From NCBI RefSeq assembly GCF_031851795.1, contig NZ_CP134696.1, positions 3,988,501-4,052,500 on the forward strand: 64,000 nt of DNA. The letters are read 5' to 3'. Numbering within the stretch: the first letter of the stretch is position 1; the number at the start of each line of letters is the position of its first letter. Made by a program: the position numbers and the translations under genes. Below the pieces are notes generated by a model that was not told where the DNA came from, did no database searches, and saw only the letters and a program-made list of their open reading frames with translations. This DNA comes from Pontibacter sp. G13 (GTDB taxonomy: Bacteria > Bacteroidota > Bacteroidia > J057). Of the stretch, positions 8,873 through 17,189 are shown in pieces.

Positions 8873-10246
8873 TTGTTACGCACGCAAACATACGAAAGGC
8901 ATATATCCGAAACCCTCAAGCTGTCTTTTCCTGTCATCATTGGACAGCTCGGGCATGTTTTGATGGGGGTGATTGATAATATGATGATTGGTCAATTAGG
9001 GGCAGGATACTTGTCTGCCGCATCATTGGCCAATGGAATGTTCTTTGTCCTTACCGTAATCGGGATCGGAATCACATTCGCGATTTCTCCGCTTGTGGCC
9101 GAAGCAGATGCTGCCAAAAAGGTAGAGGAAGCTGGACACTATTTGAGACAGGGCTTCTGGACAGCACTCGGGGTGGGAGTGGTGTTGGGAGCCATGGTAT
9201 ATGGTGGTTCATTTTTGCTATCCCACATGGATCAGCCTGAATCTGATGTGAAATTGGCGTTTAGCTATACACAAATCATTAGTTTTTCTGCCATTCCCAT
9301 GATGTTGTTCTTGGTATTCAAGCAATTTGCGGATGGATTATCCCTCACCAAGCCAGCGATGTATATCACAATGGTTGGTCTGGTATTCAACGTGGTTGCC
9401 AACTGGATCCTCATCTATGGACATTTTGGATTCCCTCGGCTAGAATTGGACGGGGCGGGTTATGGTACGCTCAGTAGTCGTATATTCATGCTGATCATGA
9501 TGGCTGGGTACGTGATGTGGAATAAGCGTTTCGCGATGTACAAGCTGTGGCAAGGTTGGTGGCAATTGAAAGGGGAACACATTAAGAAGATTCTGGCCAT
9601 TGGATTCCCTTCAGGATTGCAATACTTTTTCGAAGTAGGGGCATTCATCGGAGCCGTTGTGATGATCGGATGGATGGATGAACACCCTGTAGAAAATAGA
9701 GCCGCACATCAAATTGCCATCCAGATTGCCGCAATCACCTACATGATTGTAAGCGGAATTTCTGCTGGAGCTACCATTCGGGTGGGAAATGCAAAAGGAC
9801 GAATGGACTTTGCCGAAGTCCGTCAAGCTGGAATTGCCGGCTTGGTACTTGGTGCAGGCTTCATGGCACTTTCTGCGATTGGTTTTATCCTATTCCGGGA
9901 GTCCTTGCCTAAGCTTTTCGTCAATGGTCAGGAAGAAATTTATGTATTGACCTTGGCCTCGAAATTGATGATCGTTGCGGCGTTTTTCCAACTTTTCGAT
10001 GGAATTCAGGCAGTGGGCTTGGGAATTTTGAGAGGGATTCAAGATGTGAATATTCCCACGGCTATTACGTTTTTTTCTTATTGGGTGATCGCTATCCCTT
10101 TAGGTTACGTGCTATGTTTTCCTATGAATCTTGGAGTTGAGGGAATCTGGTATGCATTTTTGGTCAGTTTAATCGTGGCCTCTTTACTATTGACCACTCG
10201 ATTTATGTACCTGACCCGTAAAGAAGCTTTGTCAACTGCGGTATAA
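8873..10246 (+). CDS. MATE-family multidrug/cation antiporter
   Basis: The 457-residue product is a 12-helix MATE (NorM-like) exporter, which expels cationic drugs or metabolites using a Na+ or H+ gradient. Seen: the N-terminal pattern LSFPVIIGQLGHVLMGVID, duplicated six-helix halves, and family-typical length. The frame has a TAA at 8849 and the first start codon after it is TTG at 8873; the next in-frame Met lies inside the first helix, so TTG is preferred. Substrate cannot be told from sequence. Confidence 0.93.
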   Translation: MLRTQTYERHISETLKLSFPVIIGQLGHVLMGVIDNMMIGQLGAGYLSAASLANGMFFVLTVIGIGITFAISPLVAEADAAKKVEEAGHYLRQGFWTALGVGVVLGAMVYGGSFLLSHMDQPESDVKLAFSYTQIISFSAIPMMLFLVFKQFADGLSLTKPAMYITMVGLVFNVVANWILIYGHFGFPRLELDGAGYGTLSSRIFMLIMMAGYVMWNKRFAMYKLWQGWWQLKGEHIKKILAIGFPSGLQYFFEVGAFIGAVVMIGWMDEHPVENRAAHQIAIQIAAITYMIVSGISAGATIRVGNAKGRMDFAEVRQAGIAGLVLGAGFMALSAIGFILFRESLPKLFVNGQEEIYVLTLASKLMIVAAFFQLFDGIQAVGLGILRGIQDVNIPTAITFFSYWVIAIPLGYVLCFPMNLGVEGIWYAFLVSLIVASLLLTTRFMYLTRKEALSTAV

Positions 10247-10366
10247 CTTTGTGAGCGCATTTGGTGAATGAACTGAATGTCCGTAACATCGCAAGTTAGG
10301 CCTATGACTGGCTGAGACAAAAGTCCGAATAGATTTCTTGGAGAACGCTCTCCACAATAAATAGTC

Positions 10367-11131
10367 ATGCAAATATCTGCTGTAGAAGGTTGGATGGAAA
10401 GGCGCCTGATGATTCATTATCGGGTCGATGCCGGCGTGCTTAAGGCAATGCTTCCTGCTCCATTCCGACCTCGCTTAGTGGATGGATATGGCATTGCTGG
10501 AGTGGATTTGATCCGTCAAAGGCAAATGAGAATCAAAGGGTTCCCGCGCAAGGTCGGCATGAACTCCGATCTTGCGCTACATCGATTTTCGGTGGAGTGG
10601 AGCGAAATGGGGCGGACTCGAACTGGGGTCTACATTCCCCGGAGAGAAACTTCATTGCCCATTCATGTGATTGCGGGAGGACGCCTCTATCCAGGGATTT
10701 ACCATCTAGCCAAATTCCGGTCACGTGAAAAAAACGGCAAGTACGCGATCAAGATGAGTGGAAATAGCGATACCTCGGTGGCGATTCAAGCCAAGGTGTC
10801 GGATTATTTCCCTTTTGAATCCGTCTTTAGAGAAGTGGAATATGCATCTACCTTTTTTAGAAAGGAAGCCATTGGATATACGCCACGGTACCAATTGAGC
10901 ATATTTGACGGGCTCAGACTACACATGCCTAGATGGCAAGTAACCCCAATGCATGTCAGCCAAGTGAAGGTGAGCTTTTTCGAGAATCCTGCCATTTTTC
11001 CTCCGGGCTCGATCTATTTTGATCATGCCTTGTTGGTGGAAAATGTGGAGTACGAATGGAGGAGAGTGGATCAGTTGATTGCGCCTAGGCCTATTATTTG
11101 GGAGAGATTGGTGGGTGATCAGCTGGTATAG
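10367..11131 (+). CDS. DUF2071 (YqjF-like) family protein
   Basis: The 254-residue product resembles DUF2071/YqjF proteins, a family related in fold to acetoacetate decarboxylase but without an established reaction. The N-terminal block VLKAMLPAPFRPRLVDGYG and the following GVDLIR are the recognisable part. No signal peptide or membrane segment is seen, so it is probably cytoplasmic. It sits alone between the MATE gene and a convergent lipoprotein gene whose stop is 9 bases away. Confidence 0.75.
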   Translation: MQISAVEGWMERRLMIHYRVDAGVLKAMLPAPFRPRLVDGYGIAGVDLIRQRQMRIKGFPRKVGMNSDLALHRFSVEWSEMGRTRTGVYIPRRETSLPIHVIAGGRLYPGIYHLAKFRSREKNGKYAIKMSGNSDTSVAIQAKVSDYFPFESVFREVEYASTFFRKEAIGYTPRYQLSIFDGLRLHMPRWQVTPMHVSQVKVSFFENPAIFPPGSIYFDHALLVENVEYEWRRVDQLIAPRPIIWERLVGDQLV

Positions 11132-11139
11132 ATGTTCCT

Positions 11140-12012
11140 TTATTGACAAAGCTCAACCTGGGCCAATTCCAAATCCCTTTTGAAATAGTAGCATGAGTCC
11201 TCCGTGGATAGAAGGATCTGGTCTTTGCCAAATGGGGAAATCGTGAATTTTACCAAGTCTTGGGTCGAGCCTTTGGCGAATTGGTAGGTATCTAGATTTT
11301 GCCCTGCCATGAAATCTCGACTCTTGATGGTCCCTTTGAGCTTGTCGAATTCGTAGATAATACTCCGGTCGTTGTCGACATACCAGGTGACTTGGTGGTC
11401 AAAGAATTTGATCCGCTCCACCAGCACTGGATCGGCAAAATATCTAGGATTACCTTTGATATCGAGGGTGACCTGTCCCGAATATGGATTGATGGCGTAT
11501 TTGGCTAATCCTACCAAGCCAAATTGAGGCGAAATCACCCACACAGATCTTTCTCTTTTGCTCTTCATCCCAATTCTAGTTCTTCTGAGCAGGTAAAAGA
11601 GTTCCTCGTTGGGATCGTCTAGCTCCTTGCGGTCAATCAGGAGATGATAATGAAAAGGGGAAAACTTGAAGATCGTGTCGCCTGGCAAGGCCTCCAAATT
11701 CAATAATGTGGCTTGATCCTTAATGGACTGGGTTTCGTCAAAGGTGAAGATCTTCTTGTCTGTACTCGTCAAAAACCCATCAAATGATTCTCCGAATAGC
11801 TTGTAAGAAAAGGGGAAGGCATGGACACCAGACTTGAGCTCGGCCTCTGGATGGATATAAAACCAATCGTCTACATCCAACCTTACGGTATCTGAGACCA
11901 TCTGGAAAGGAGGATCATGATGAAAAGACTCCTCACACCCAATGCTCAGGAAGCTGAGGGATAGCATCCAGAATATGGCAAGGGCCCAGAAATGGGAGTG
12001 AAGGTTTGACAT
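11140..12012 (-). CDS. Predicted lipoprotein, function unknown
   Basis: Two adjacent ATGs (12015, 12012) precede a hydrophobic stretch ending in LSIGC, a lipobox, so the start is placed here rather than at a farther upstream ATG (12093) that would lie across the promoter. The mature protein (about 270 residues) is rich in beta-prone segments and ends with several short motifs resembling a propeller or sandwich (YAINPYSGQVTLDIKG, FDKLKGTIKSRDF). No family is recognised. It is expected at the inner face of the outer membrane or on the cell surface. A palindrome overlaps the transcription start, suggesting repressor control. Confidence 0.75.
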   Translation of the reverse strand: MSNLHSHFWALAIFWMLSLSFLSIGCEESFHHDPPFQMVSDTVRLDVDDWFYIHPEAELKSGVHAFPFSYKLFGESFDGFLTSTDKKIFTFDETQSIKDQATLLNLEALPGDTIFKFSPFHYHLLIDRKELDDPNEELFYLLRRTRIGMKSKRERSVWVISPQFGLVGLAKYAINPYSGQVTLDIKGNPRYFADPVLVERIKFFDHQVTWYVDNDRSIIYEFDKLKGTIKSRDFMAGQNLDTYQFAKGSTQDLVKFTISPFGKDQILLSTEDSCYYFKRDLELAQVELCQ

Positions 12013-12027
12013 CATACAATAGAGCAG

Positions 12028-12050
12028 AAGTTTACGGTGTTCGTAAACTT
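12028..12050. promoter_or_regulatory. Operator-like palindrome
   Basis: Perfect 9-base arms AAGTTTACG and CGTAAACTT are separated by 5 bases. It lies immediately downstream of the promoter of the lipoprotein gene, where a bound repressor would block initiation. A half-site CGTAAA recurs at 12052-12057. Confidence 0.55.
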
Positions 12051-12053
12051 TCG

Positions 12054-12086
12054 TAAAAATAAGCGAAGATTCGAGGATTGCCAAAA
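12054..12086 (-). promoter_or_regulatory. Promoter for the 11140-12012 lipoprotein gene
   Basis: On the minus strand TTTTG (12086-12082) is followed after 20 bases by TATTTTTA (12061-12054), which matches TAnnTTTG at 7 of 8 positions. Confidence 0.5.
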
Positions 12087-12190
12087 TGGACAACCTCCTG
12101 ATAAAGGAATTCCTGAAGCCTTTTGTATCTTACCTTCAAGATATCAAAATTCTTCTAGCCTATATCGCCATCATCTGAAACTATTGCCTT

Positions 12191-12895
12191 ATGGAACCAG
12201 TCATCCAGCTATCAAACATTCGCAAGACTTACCAAATGGGTGCCGAGCGTATCCACGCCCTGCGCGATGTCTCTCTTGAAATTTATCGAAATCAATATCT
12301 GGCTATTATGGGCCCTTCTGGCTCCGGAAAGTCGACGTTGATGAACATGCTGGGATGTTTGGATTCTCCCTCTGGAGGTACCTATATGCTAAACGGGACG
12401 GATGTGAGTAACATGAAAGATGCCGACCTCGCCTACATTCGCAACAAAGAGATCGGATTTGTATTCCAGACTTTCAATCTTCTAAATCGCTCTAGCGCAT
12501 TGGATAATGTCGCTCTTCCGTTGGTGTATGCAGGTCTTGGAAAAGCTGCCAGGAGAGACCGTGCTAAGCATGTGCTGGAAAGCGTAGATCTGGGAGATCG
12601 AATCCATCACAAGCCCAATGAGCTTTCAGGCGGACAACGCCAGCGGGTGGCTATCGCTAGAGCGCTAGTCAACAGCCCTTCTATCATCTTGGCGGATGAG
12701 CCTACCGGGAACCTCGATACCAAAACTTCCCATGAGATCATGTCTCTTTTCGATGAACTCCACAAGGCCGGAAATACGATTATCCTCGTTACTCACGAAG
12801 AAGATATCGCCGAATTTGCGCAGACAGTCGTGAGACTCAGAGATGGCAATATTGAATCCATTCAGGAAAATGCCGTCCGTCGTACAGTCAACTAA
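12191..12895 (+). CDS. ABC transporter ATP-binding protein (LolD/MacB type)
   Basis: The 234-residue ATPase has Walker [10 protein letters not shown] (residues 41-49), signature [14 protein letters not shown], Walker [11 protein letters not shown] and the H-loop THE. The sequence type, with the GxLD-type switch into [18 protein letters not shown], is that of LolD, MacB and FtsE-like ATPases that serve lipoprotein release or macrolide/peptide export. No permease gene lies next to it; the neighbours are a divergent lipoprotein gene and a convergent mgtE. The transported substrate therefore cannot be assigned. Confidence 0.9.
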   Translation: MEPVIQLSNIRKTYQMGAERIHALRDVSLEIYRNQYLAIMGPSGSGKSTLMNMLGCLDSPSGGTYMLNGTDVSNMKDADLAYIRNKEIGFVFQTFNLLNRSSALDNVALPLVYAGLGKAARRDRAKHVLESVDLGDRIHHKPNELSGGQRQRVAIARALVNSPSIILADEPTGNLDTKTSHEIMSLFDELHKAGNTIILVTHEEDIAEFAQTVVRLRDGNIESIQENAVRRTVN

Positions 12896-12903
12896 CCAAG
12901 CAT

Positions 12904-12930
12904 AAGGAGGCAGAAACCTTCTCCTTTTTC
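12904..12930 (+). terminator. Terminator after the ABC ATPase
   Basis: AAGGAG and CTCCTT pair around an 11-base loop and are followed by a short T run, 9 bases past the stop codon. Confidence 0.5.
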
Positions 12931-12937
12931 TTCCTTC

Positions 12938-14353
12938 TCAAAATGGACTAATGAAATTCATGCCTGCATCGTGCAATGGGTTCACGATGGGGAGCAAAAA
13001 GTGCGACCCTAATCCAAATAGCAGCAGATACCCTATGATGTCGGTAAAAGCTGTAATGAGGATGGAAGATGCCACAGCCGGGTCTTGACCAAGGCGCTCA
13101 AGCATGATCGGAATAAATGAACCTGCAAATCCTGCCAACACCAAATTCCCAAACATCGCGAGATATACTACCACGCCAAGCATCAATACAAACTCGGTAG
13201 GAAATTGAGGATTGACAATAGATGCTGCCATGGAGACGATGGCACCGAGCATCAATCCATTGATGGCGCCAACGGATAGCTCCTTGAGAATTACGCCGGG
13301 GGCTTTTCTCCGCGGAATGCCGTCAGTTGAAATTCTCCTGATCGTTACTGCCAACGCTTGAGTCGCTCCATTGCCAGAAACTCCCGCGATAATGGGCATG
13401 AGCGAAGTCAAAATCACCAGTCGCTCAATCGTAGAATCAAATTGAGAAATGGTATAGGCTGCAATAGAAGCGGTGCAGAGGTTGATGAGCAACCATGGGA
13501 TTCGGCTCTTGACTGCATTGGCCCATCCTCCTCGGAGGTTTTCTCCATCTGATACCCCCGCAAAGTTCAAGATGTCTTCTGTATTCTCCTCTTCGATGAC
13601 GTCCATGATATCATCGAAAGTAATTCGTCCAAGCAGATGGTTCTGGGCATCTACAACAGGAAGGGTTGGAAGGTTGTATTTGGCCATGACTTTGGCCACC
13701 TCTTCCTGATCCTGGGTGTCGGAAACAGAAATGATGTCCCGGTCCATGATATTGCGGACCAAAGCACTATTCTTCGCGATGAACAGAGAGCGGAAGGTCA
13801 AAAAGCCTCTGAGCCGATGCTCGCGATCAACGACATAGATGGTATAGAATTCATCCATCTCCTCAGATTGCTCCACAACTGCCCTCAAAGCCTCTAGCTT
13901 GGTCATATTTTCCTGAACAACCACTACGTCAGGATTCATCAAGCCACCGCCTGTGTCTTCATCGTATTCCAGCAGGTGTTGAATGACTTCTGAGTCATCC
14001 TGAGGCATATGGTACAAGATTTTGTCCTTGTACGCTTGGGGGATTTGGGCGAGTAGGTCAGTCGCGTCGTCTGGCGCGAGAGATTTGATCAGGCCGGCTG
14101 CGATTTCGGGATGTAGGTAGGTGAGGAGTCTGCCAGGTTTGGTTTCCTCATCCATTTCTGAGATGGCTTCGGAAATCAAATCCCCGGGCAATTCCTTTAT
14201 GATCCGCTCTTGGATTTCAGGTGGACTATCCTCAAGAACCAATGCTACTTCAGCAGGGTGCAGGACTCCGAGTAGAGCCCGTACATGCGCATTGGGAGAT
14301 TTCAGCAGGCGCCTAACCCGATCAATCCGCTTTTTGGTGGCTTCCATTTCCAT
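12938..14353 (-). CDS. mgtE: Magnesium transporter MgtE
   Basis: The 471-residue product is MgtE, a gated Mg2+ channel of the inner membrane. Domain order: N-terminal superhelical MgtE_N domain (about 20-135), two CBS domains (about 140-260) that sense Mg2+, and five C-terminal membrane helices (about 290-465). The pore region shows the family motif with SLMPIIAGVSGNGATQAL and the second helix hairpin. Length is normal. A hairpin lies between a possible promoter box and the start codon. It is convergent with the ABC ATPase gene. Confidence 0.95.
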   Translation of the reverse strand: MEMEATKKRIDRVRRLLKSPNAHVRALLGVLHPAEVALVLEDSPPEIQERIIKELPGDLISEAISEMDEETKPGRLLTYLHPEIAAGLIKSLAPDDATDLLAQIPQAYKDKILYHMPQDDSEVIQHLLEYDEDTGGGLMNPDVVVVQENMTKLEALRAVVEQSEEMDEFYTIYVVDREHRLRGFLTFRSLFIAKNSALVRNIMDRDIISVSDTQDQEEVAKVMAKYNLPTLPVVDAQNHLLGRITFDDIMDVIEEENTEDILNFAGVSDGENLRGGWANAVKSRIPWLLINLCTASIAAYTISQFDSTIERLVILTSLMPIIAGVSGNGATQALAVTIRRISTDGIPRRKAPGVILKELSVGAINGLMLGAIVSMAASIVNPQFPTEFVLMLGVVVYLAMFGNLVLAGFAGSFIPIMLERLGQDPAVASSILITAFTDIIGYLLLFGLGSHFLLPIVNPLHDAGMNFISPF

Positions 14354-14387
14354 AGCCAGTACGCCATTTGGGTCGGATTATCTGAAA

Positions 14388-14423
14388 AGATTCATCTATT
14401 CAATGAATCTTCTCGCAAAAGTA
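14388..14423 (-). promoter_or_regulatory. mgtE promoter box and leader hairpin
   Basis: TACTTTTG on the minus strand (14423-14416) matches TAnnTTTG, though no good TTG lies upstream. Just after it the transcript would carry a hairpin with 8-base arms AGATTCAT/ATGAATCT (14388-14410), 34 bases before the ATG. Confidence 0.45.
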
Positions 14424-14530
14424 AGACTTTACGGTGAGCGTACCACTGCCTTGGTGCCCCAAATGCCGAGGAATTTGGTTCACTGGAGTAAGAATCAATT
14501 GGATTTCACCTAAGATGGTTGAAAACCTGT

Positions 14531-14695
14531 TTATCGCAACAGTACTTTGATGATGTAAGCGGTAACCGCGATAAAGAACATCAGCAAGGAAATGCGATTG
14601 ATGCCATGCATGACCTTGAGATTGAAGGAGGAAGGTGCGTCAGGATCTGCTTTTTTGAAGGTGATGTACCCCCAGATTTTTTTCCAGACTTCCAT
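14531..14695 (-). CDS. Small single-helix membrane protein (DUF6728-like)
   Basis: A 54-residue frame starts at ATG 14695 with MEVWKKIWGYITF and ends in one membrane helix, RISLLMFFIAVTAYIIKVLL. The frame is open further upstream, but that part has a Cys-rich, unlikely composition, so the internal Met is chosen. The pattern, a short amphipathic start, a DPDAP-type turn, then NLKVMHGIN and a helix, recalls the small Bacteroidota family DUF6728 as I remember it; no function is known. It lies upstream of mgtE on the same strand with 177 bases between them. Confidence 0.6.
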   Translation of the reverse strand: MEVWKKIWGYITFKKADPDAPSSFNLKVMHGINRISLLMFFIAVTAYIIKVLLR

Positions 14696-15089
14696 CGGGT
14701 AGAGATTTAAAGAAATGACAATCAAATGTCCCGCTGTGAATGGACTTTCAATTTCGCAGCAAATTAGGAATAATCCTCGACAAACCGTGAATGCCCTCGC
14801 TGTGCAGGGTTCCTGCATAGCCCAATACGAAGGCTCGACTACTGAGTGAAAATGAATCGCAGATTGCAAATGATGTGCGATTTTTCGATTGAATGCTGGA
14901 TATCCGGCCGATTGTTGGAGGTAATTCCGACAAAATCCTGCCTAAGGCCGGCAGTTCGCGATTTGCGGACCTACTATTGGAGCGTAATTCTTTCATCAAA
15001 ATGGTTTAGGTAAACAAATCCGGAAATTGAATCGTTTAGTAGGGCAAATTCTGCTTAGCCTTGTCTAGATACTCTCAATCGTAGCCTTT
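14696..15089. other. Intergenic region without a convincing gene
   Basis: This 394-base gap separates divergent small genes. A minus-strand frame at 14748-14999 has a Ser/Arg-rich composition unlike its neighbours and is not accepted. No clear promoter, hairpin or RNA gene was found. Confidence 0.5.
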
Positions 15090-15365
15090 ATGGATAATGC
15101 GAATACTTCCCCCCTCTCTTGGCAAACGGGTGTCCTGACCTTTCGGAATAAATCCATCTCCGAGGTCAAGCAGTTGTTGGAAAGCCGCTATGGTACCCAT
15201 GTCCCCATGTATCACGAACGGCGGAACAGTTGGAGCCCTGACTGGGAAATTCCCTCCCCAAATTTTTCAAAAAAGGAAGAAGAGCTCCGGTTGATTCTTT
15301 TCCTCAACTACAACCCAGATACTGAAGCAATGCATGTCAGAGGAATCCACCTAGGCGCGCAATAG
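15090..15365 (+). CDS. Small protein resembling the FecR C-terminal domain (DUF4974-like)
   Basis: The 91-residue product consists of one domain. Its first half, SWQTGVLTFRNKSISEVKQL then LESRYGTHVPM, matches the pattern of the DUF4974 secretin/TonB-like domain at the C-terminus of Bacteroidota FecR anti-sigma factors (W-x-TGVL-F-N, SEV, YG-hydrophobic). The second half (EEELRLILFLNYNPDTEAMHVRGIHL) fits the family's second helix and final strands. There is no signal peptide, membrane helix, FecR domain, sigma factor or SusCD pair beside it. So it is a stand-alone domain; the assignment is by pattern only and the role unknown. Confidence 0.55.
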   Translation: MDNANTSPLSWQTGVLTFRNKSISEVKQLLESRYGTHVPMYHERRNSWSPDWEIPSPNFSKKEEELRLILFLNYNPDTEAMHVRGIHLGAQ

Positions 15366-15398
15366 CATCCTTCGGTAATTCCATGACATAAAACTGTG

Positions 15399-15430
15399 CT
15401 CGATTCGTAATTCTCAAATTACGAATCGAG
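15399..15430 (+). terminator. Strong inverted repeat, probable terminator
   Basis: Perfect 14-base arms CTCGATTCGTAATT and AATTACGAATCGAG are separated by CTCA. The following bases are only moderately T-rich. Position after the 91-residue gene suggests termination. Confidence 0.55.
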
Positions 15431-15513
15431 TTCTGTTATTATAGACAAAGGTTGGCATCTTGTATTATTGAGGCTCTATTTCTTATATTCGCCTTGGATA
15501 TTACAAGTTTACC

Positions 15514-16086
15514 ATGCTACGGATTCTGCTTATCGTACTGTTTTCGGGATCAGTCCTTTCTGGATTTTCCCAAGTTGCCGACTCCGCGATGGTTTCTCGC
15601 GGGATGGCCATCAACCCCGAGGCTCCAACGCCTTCAATGCCTATGCTGAGTGCCCGCCAGCTAGATAATGCCGTCTGGTATTACAGCATGGACGAGGCCA
15701 TGAGAGAGCCCGAGAAAGTCGTTAAGCTTTCCCTAAAGAAGAAACACCTCAAGCGATTCCCTCAGGAATTGAGCAGATTCCCCAATTTGCAAGTGCTCAA
15801 TCTTTCCCACAACAAGATCAAGGAGTTGCCAAATGACATCTCACAATTCCACAATCTCCAAGTGTTGATCTTGAGCCACAACAAAATCAGATCCCTCCCT
15901 GATGCATTCAGAGATATGGACAATCTGAAGGAGCTATACCTTGGCTTCAACCGCTTGATGGCGGTTCCGGCGTGGGTAGGAGGCCTCTCCAAAATTGAGC
16001 ACATCGATTTGACTAGGAATAATATTACCACCTACGAGATCGAAAGGCTCAAAGCCAAATTGCCAACCTGTGAAATCACCCACTAA
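15514..16086 (+). CDS. Secreted leucine-rich-repeat protein
   Basis: The 190-residue product starts with a signal peptide (cut near residue 20, GFSQ). From about residue 70 it has four or five LRR units with the LxxLxLSxNxIxxLP pattern, for example LQVLNLSHNKIKELP and LQVLILSHNKIRSLP. LRR domains bind proteins or ligands; a short secreted one of this kind has no fixed function. A strong terminator follows the stop. It is probably monocistronic. Confidence 0.85.
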   Translation: MLRILLIVLFSGSVLSGFSQVADSAMVSRGMAINPEAPTPSMPMLSARQLDNAVWYYSMDEAMREPEKVVKLSLKKKHLKRFPQELSRFPNLQVLNLSHNKIKELPNDISQFHNLQVLILSHNKIRSLPDAFRDMDNLKELYLGFNRLMAVPAWVGGLSKIEHIDLTRNNITTYEIERLKAKLPTCEITH

Positions 16087-16106
16087 TTCGGGGATTTTCA
16101 TCCTTA

Positions 16107-16145
16107 CAGCCGCCAATTGTTTCGACAGTTGGCGGCTGATTTGTT
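16107..16145 (+). terminator. Terminator after the LRR gene
   Basis: Arms CAGCCGCCAA and TTGGCGGCTG surround a 12-base loop and are followed by ATTTGTTTC. Confidence 0.75.
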
Positions 16146-16178
16146 TCTGGCTGGAAATTCATACCGCTCCAAATTCTG

Positions 16179-16186
16179 TATCTTTG
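16179..16186 (+). promoter_or_regulatory. TAnnTTTG element directly before a start codon
   Basis: TATCTTTG is an exact match and ends 3 bases before the ATG at 16190. If it is active, the transcript would begin at or very near the start codon. No good upstream TTG element is seen. Confidence 0.4.
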
Positions 16187-16189
16187 AGG

Positions 16190-16684
16190 ATGAATGAACT
16201 GACCCTGACATATACCTGTCCGCATTGCCTGACGCAACAGCCATTTGCTGAACAAAGATGTCGTGAATGTGGACTTAATATGTTGAGCAATCAGGCCTTT
16301 TCTGCTGCTCAGGACCGAATTGTGCCGAATTTGGCTCGTATTCGCCAATTGCGATCCGATATGGAATCTGGCAAGTCTGCCGTCAAAATCATCCCTGAGA
16401 TACAACGAATCTGGGAGGAGACGGAACCTTATGTCAAGCAAGTAGATGGATTCAATGAGATCTGGGAAGACGAACGGAAGGCCATCGGTCCATATGCAAT
16501 GGCTTATGTGAGATTCAACCGCACGATTAAGCTGCATACCATGATTGGTGTATTTCTGCTCATTGCTCCGCTGATGGGATTCATGCTCTACAAAGATTGG
16601 ATGGTGGTTGGACTGTTGATGTTGCCAGCGCTTGGTTGGGGGTATTTAGGAATCTGGAAATTGATTCAATCAGCAAAGGGATGA
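16190..16684 (+). CDS. Zinc-ribbon membrane protein, function unknown
   Basis: The 164-residue product begins with a zinc ribbon (CPHC then CREC, residues 10-27), continues with a helical region (about 40-105) and ends with two membrane helices (about 115-157). The frame is open upstream of 16190 but that part overlaps the terminator of the LRR gene, so the ATG directly before the zinc ribbon is chosen. Its stop overlaps the ATG of the next gene (ATGA), which points to translational coupling. No family is recognised. Confidence 0.75.
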   Translation: MNELTLTYTCPHCLTQQPFAEQRCRECGLNMLSNQAFSAAQDRIVPNLARIRQLRSDMESGKSAVKIIPEIQRIWEETEPYVKQVDGFNEIWEDERKAIGPYAMAYVRFNRTIKLHTMIGVFLLIAPLMGFMLYKDWMVVGLLMLPALGWGYLGIWKLIQSAKG

Positions 16685-17166
16685 AGTATGTCGGATGGGT
16701 CATAGGATGGTTGTGCTGGTCTGTTGGATTGTATGCCCAATCCAGTCAGGAAGAGGTGGCAAAAGAGCTGTTCGAATCTTTTCGAAATGAATTTCCTGAG
16801 CCTTATCTCTCATTCGCAGCGCAACAACCAGATCCTTGGATCCCCCATTTGAAGATTGATTCAACTGGAACGAAATCCATGCTGATGTATAGCCCGGATG
16901 TGAAATTCCAGCGTCTGGGAAAAGGTGTTTTCAGCCGTACCATTACCCTAAAGTTTGAAATTCAAGATTCCCTCATCCAGACTCGTACTTACACCTTCAC
17001 GGATGAAGTACAAAGGGAGTCCATGAAAAGCCTACGGAAACAGAGTGCCGAGTCACTCGCAGGGAATGATCCCACCCTATTTGGAAATTGGGGAAGACCC
17101 ATCATTTTGATTGGAACCAGCGTGGCAGGGATTGTCGCGTTGTTTTTGGTTCGAAGTGAGGGCTAA
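16681..17166 (+). CDS. Secreted/anchored protein coupled to the zinc-ribbon gene
   Basis: The 161-residue product has a signal peptide (cut near LYAQ, residue 20), a soluble region of beta-prone sequence and a C-terminal membrane helix (IILIGTSVAGIVALFLV). The ATG at 16681 overlaps the previous stop by the ATGA arrangement; an in-frame start 84 bases upstream is less likely because the signal peptide would be buried. Position suggests joint function with the zinc-ribbon membrane protein and perhaps the lipoprotein 23 bases downstream. Function unknown. Confidence 0.75.
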   Translation: MKYVGWVIGWLCWSVGLYAQSSQEEVAKELFESFRNEFPEPYLSFAAQQPDPWIPHLKIDSTGTKSMLMYSPDVKFQRLGKGVFSRTITLKFEIQDSLIQTRTYTFTDEVQRESMKSLRKQSAESLAGNDPTLFGNWGRPIILIGTSVAGIVALFLVRSEG

Positions 17167-17189
17167 CAGAATTATATACTAGCTTCAAG

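Noticed and set aside
14748-14999. 83-codon minus-strand frame in the 14.7-15.1 kb gap
   Set aside because: Ser/Arg-rich composition unlike neighbours, no promoter and no motif.
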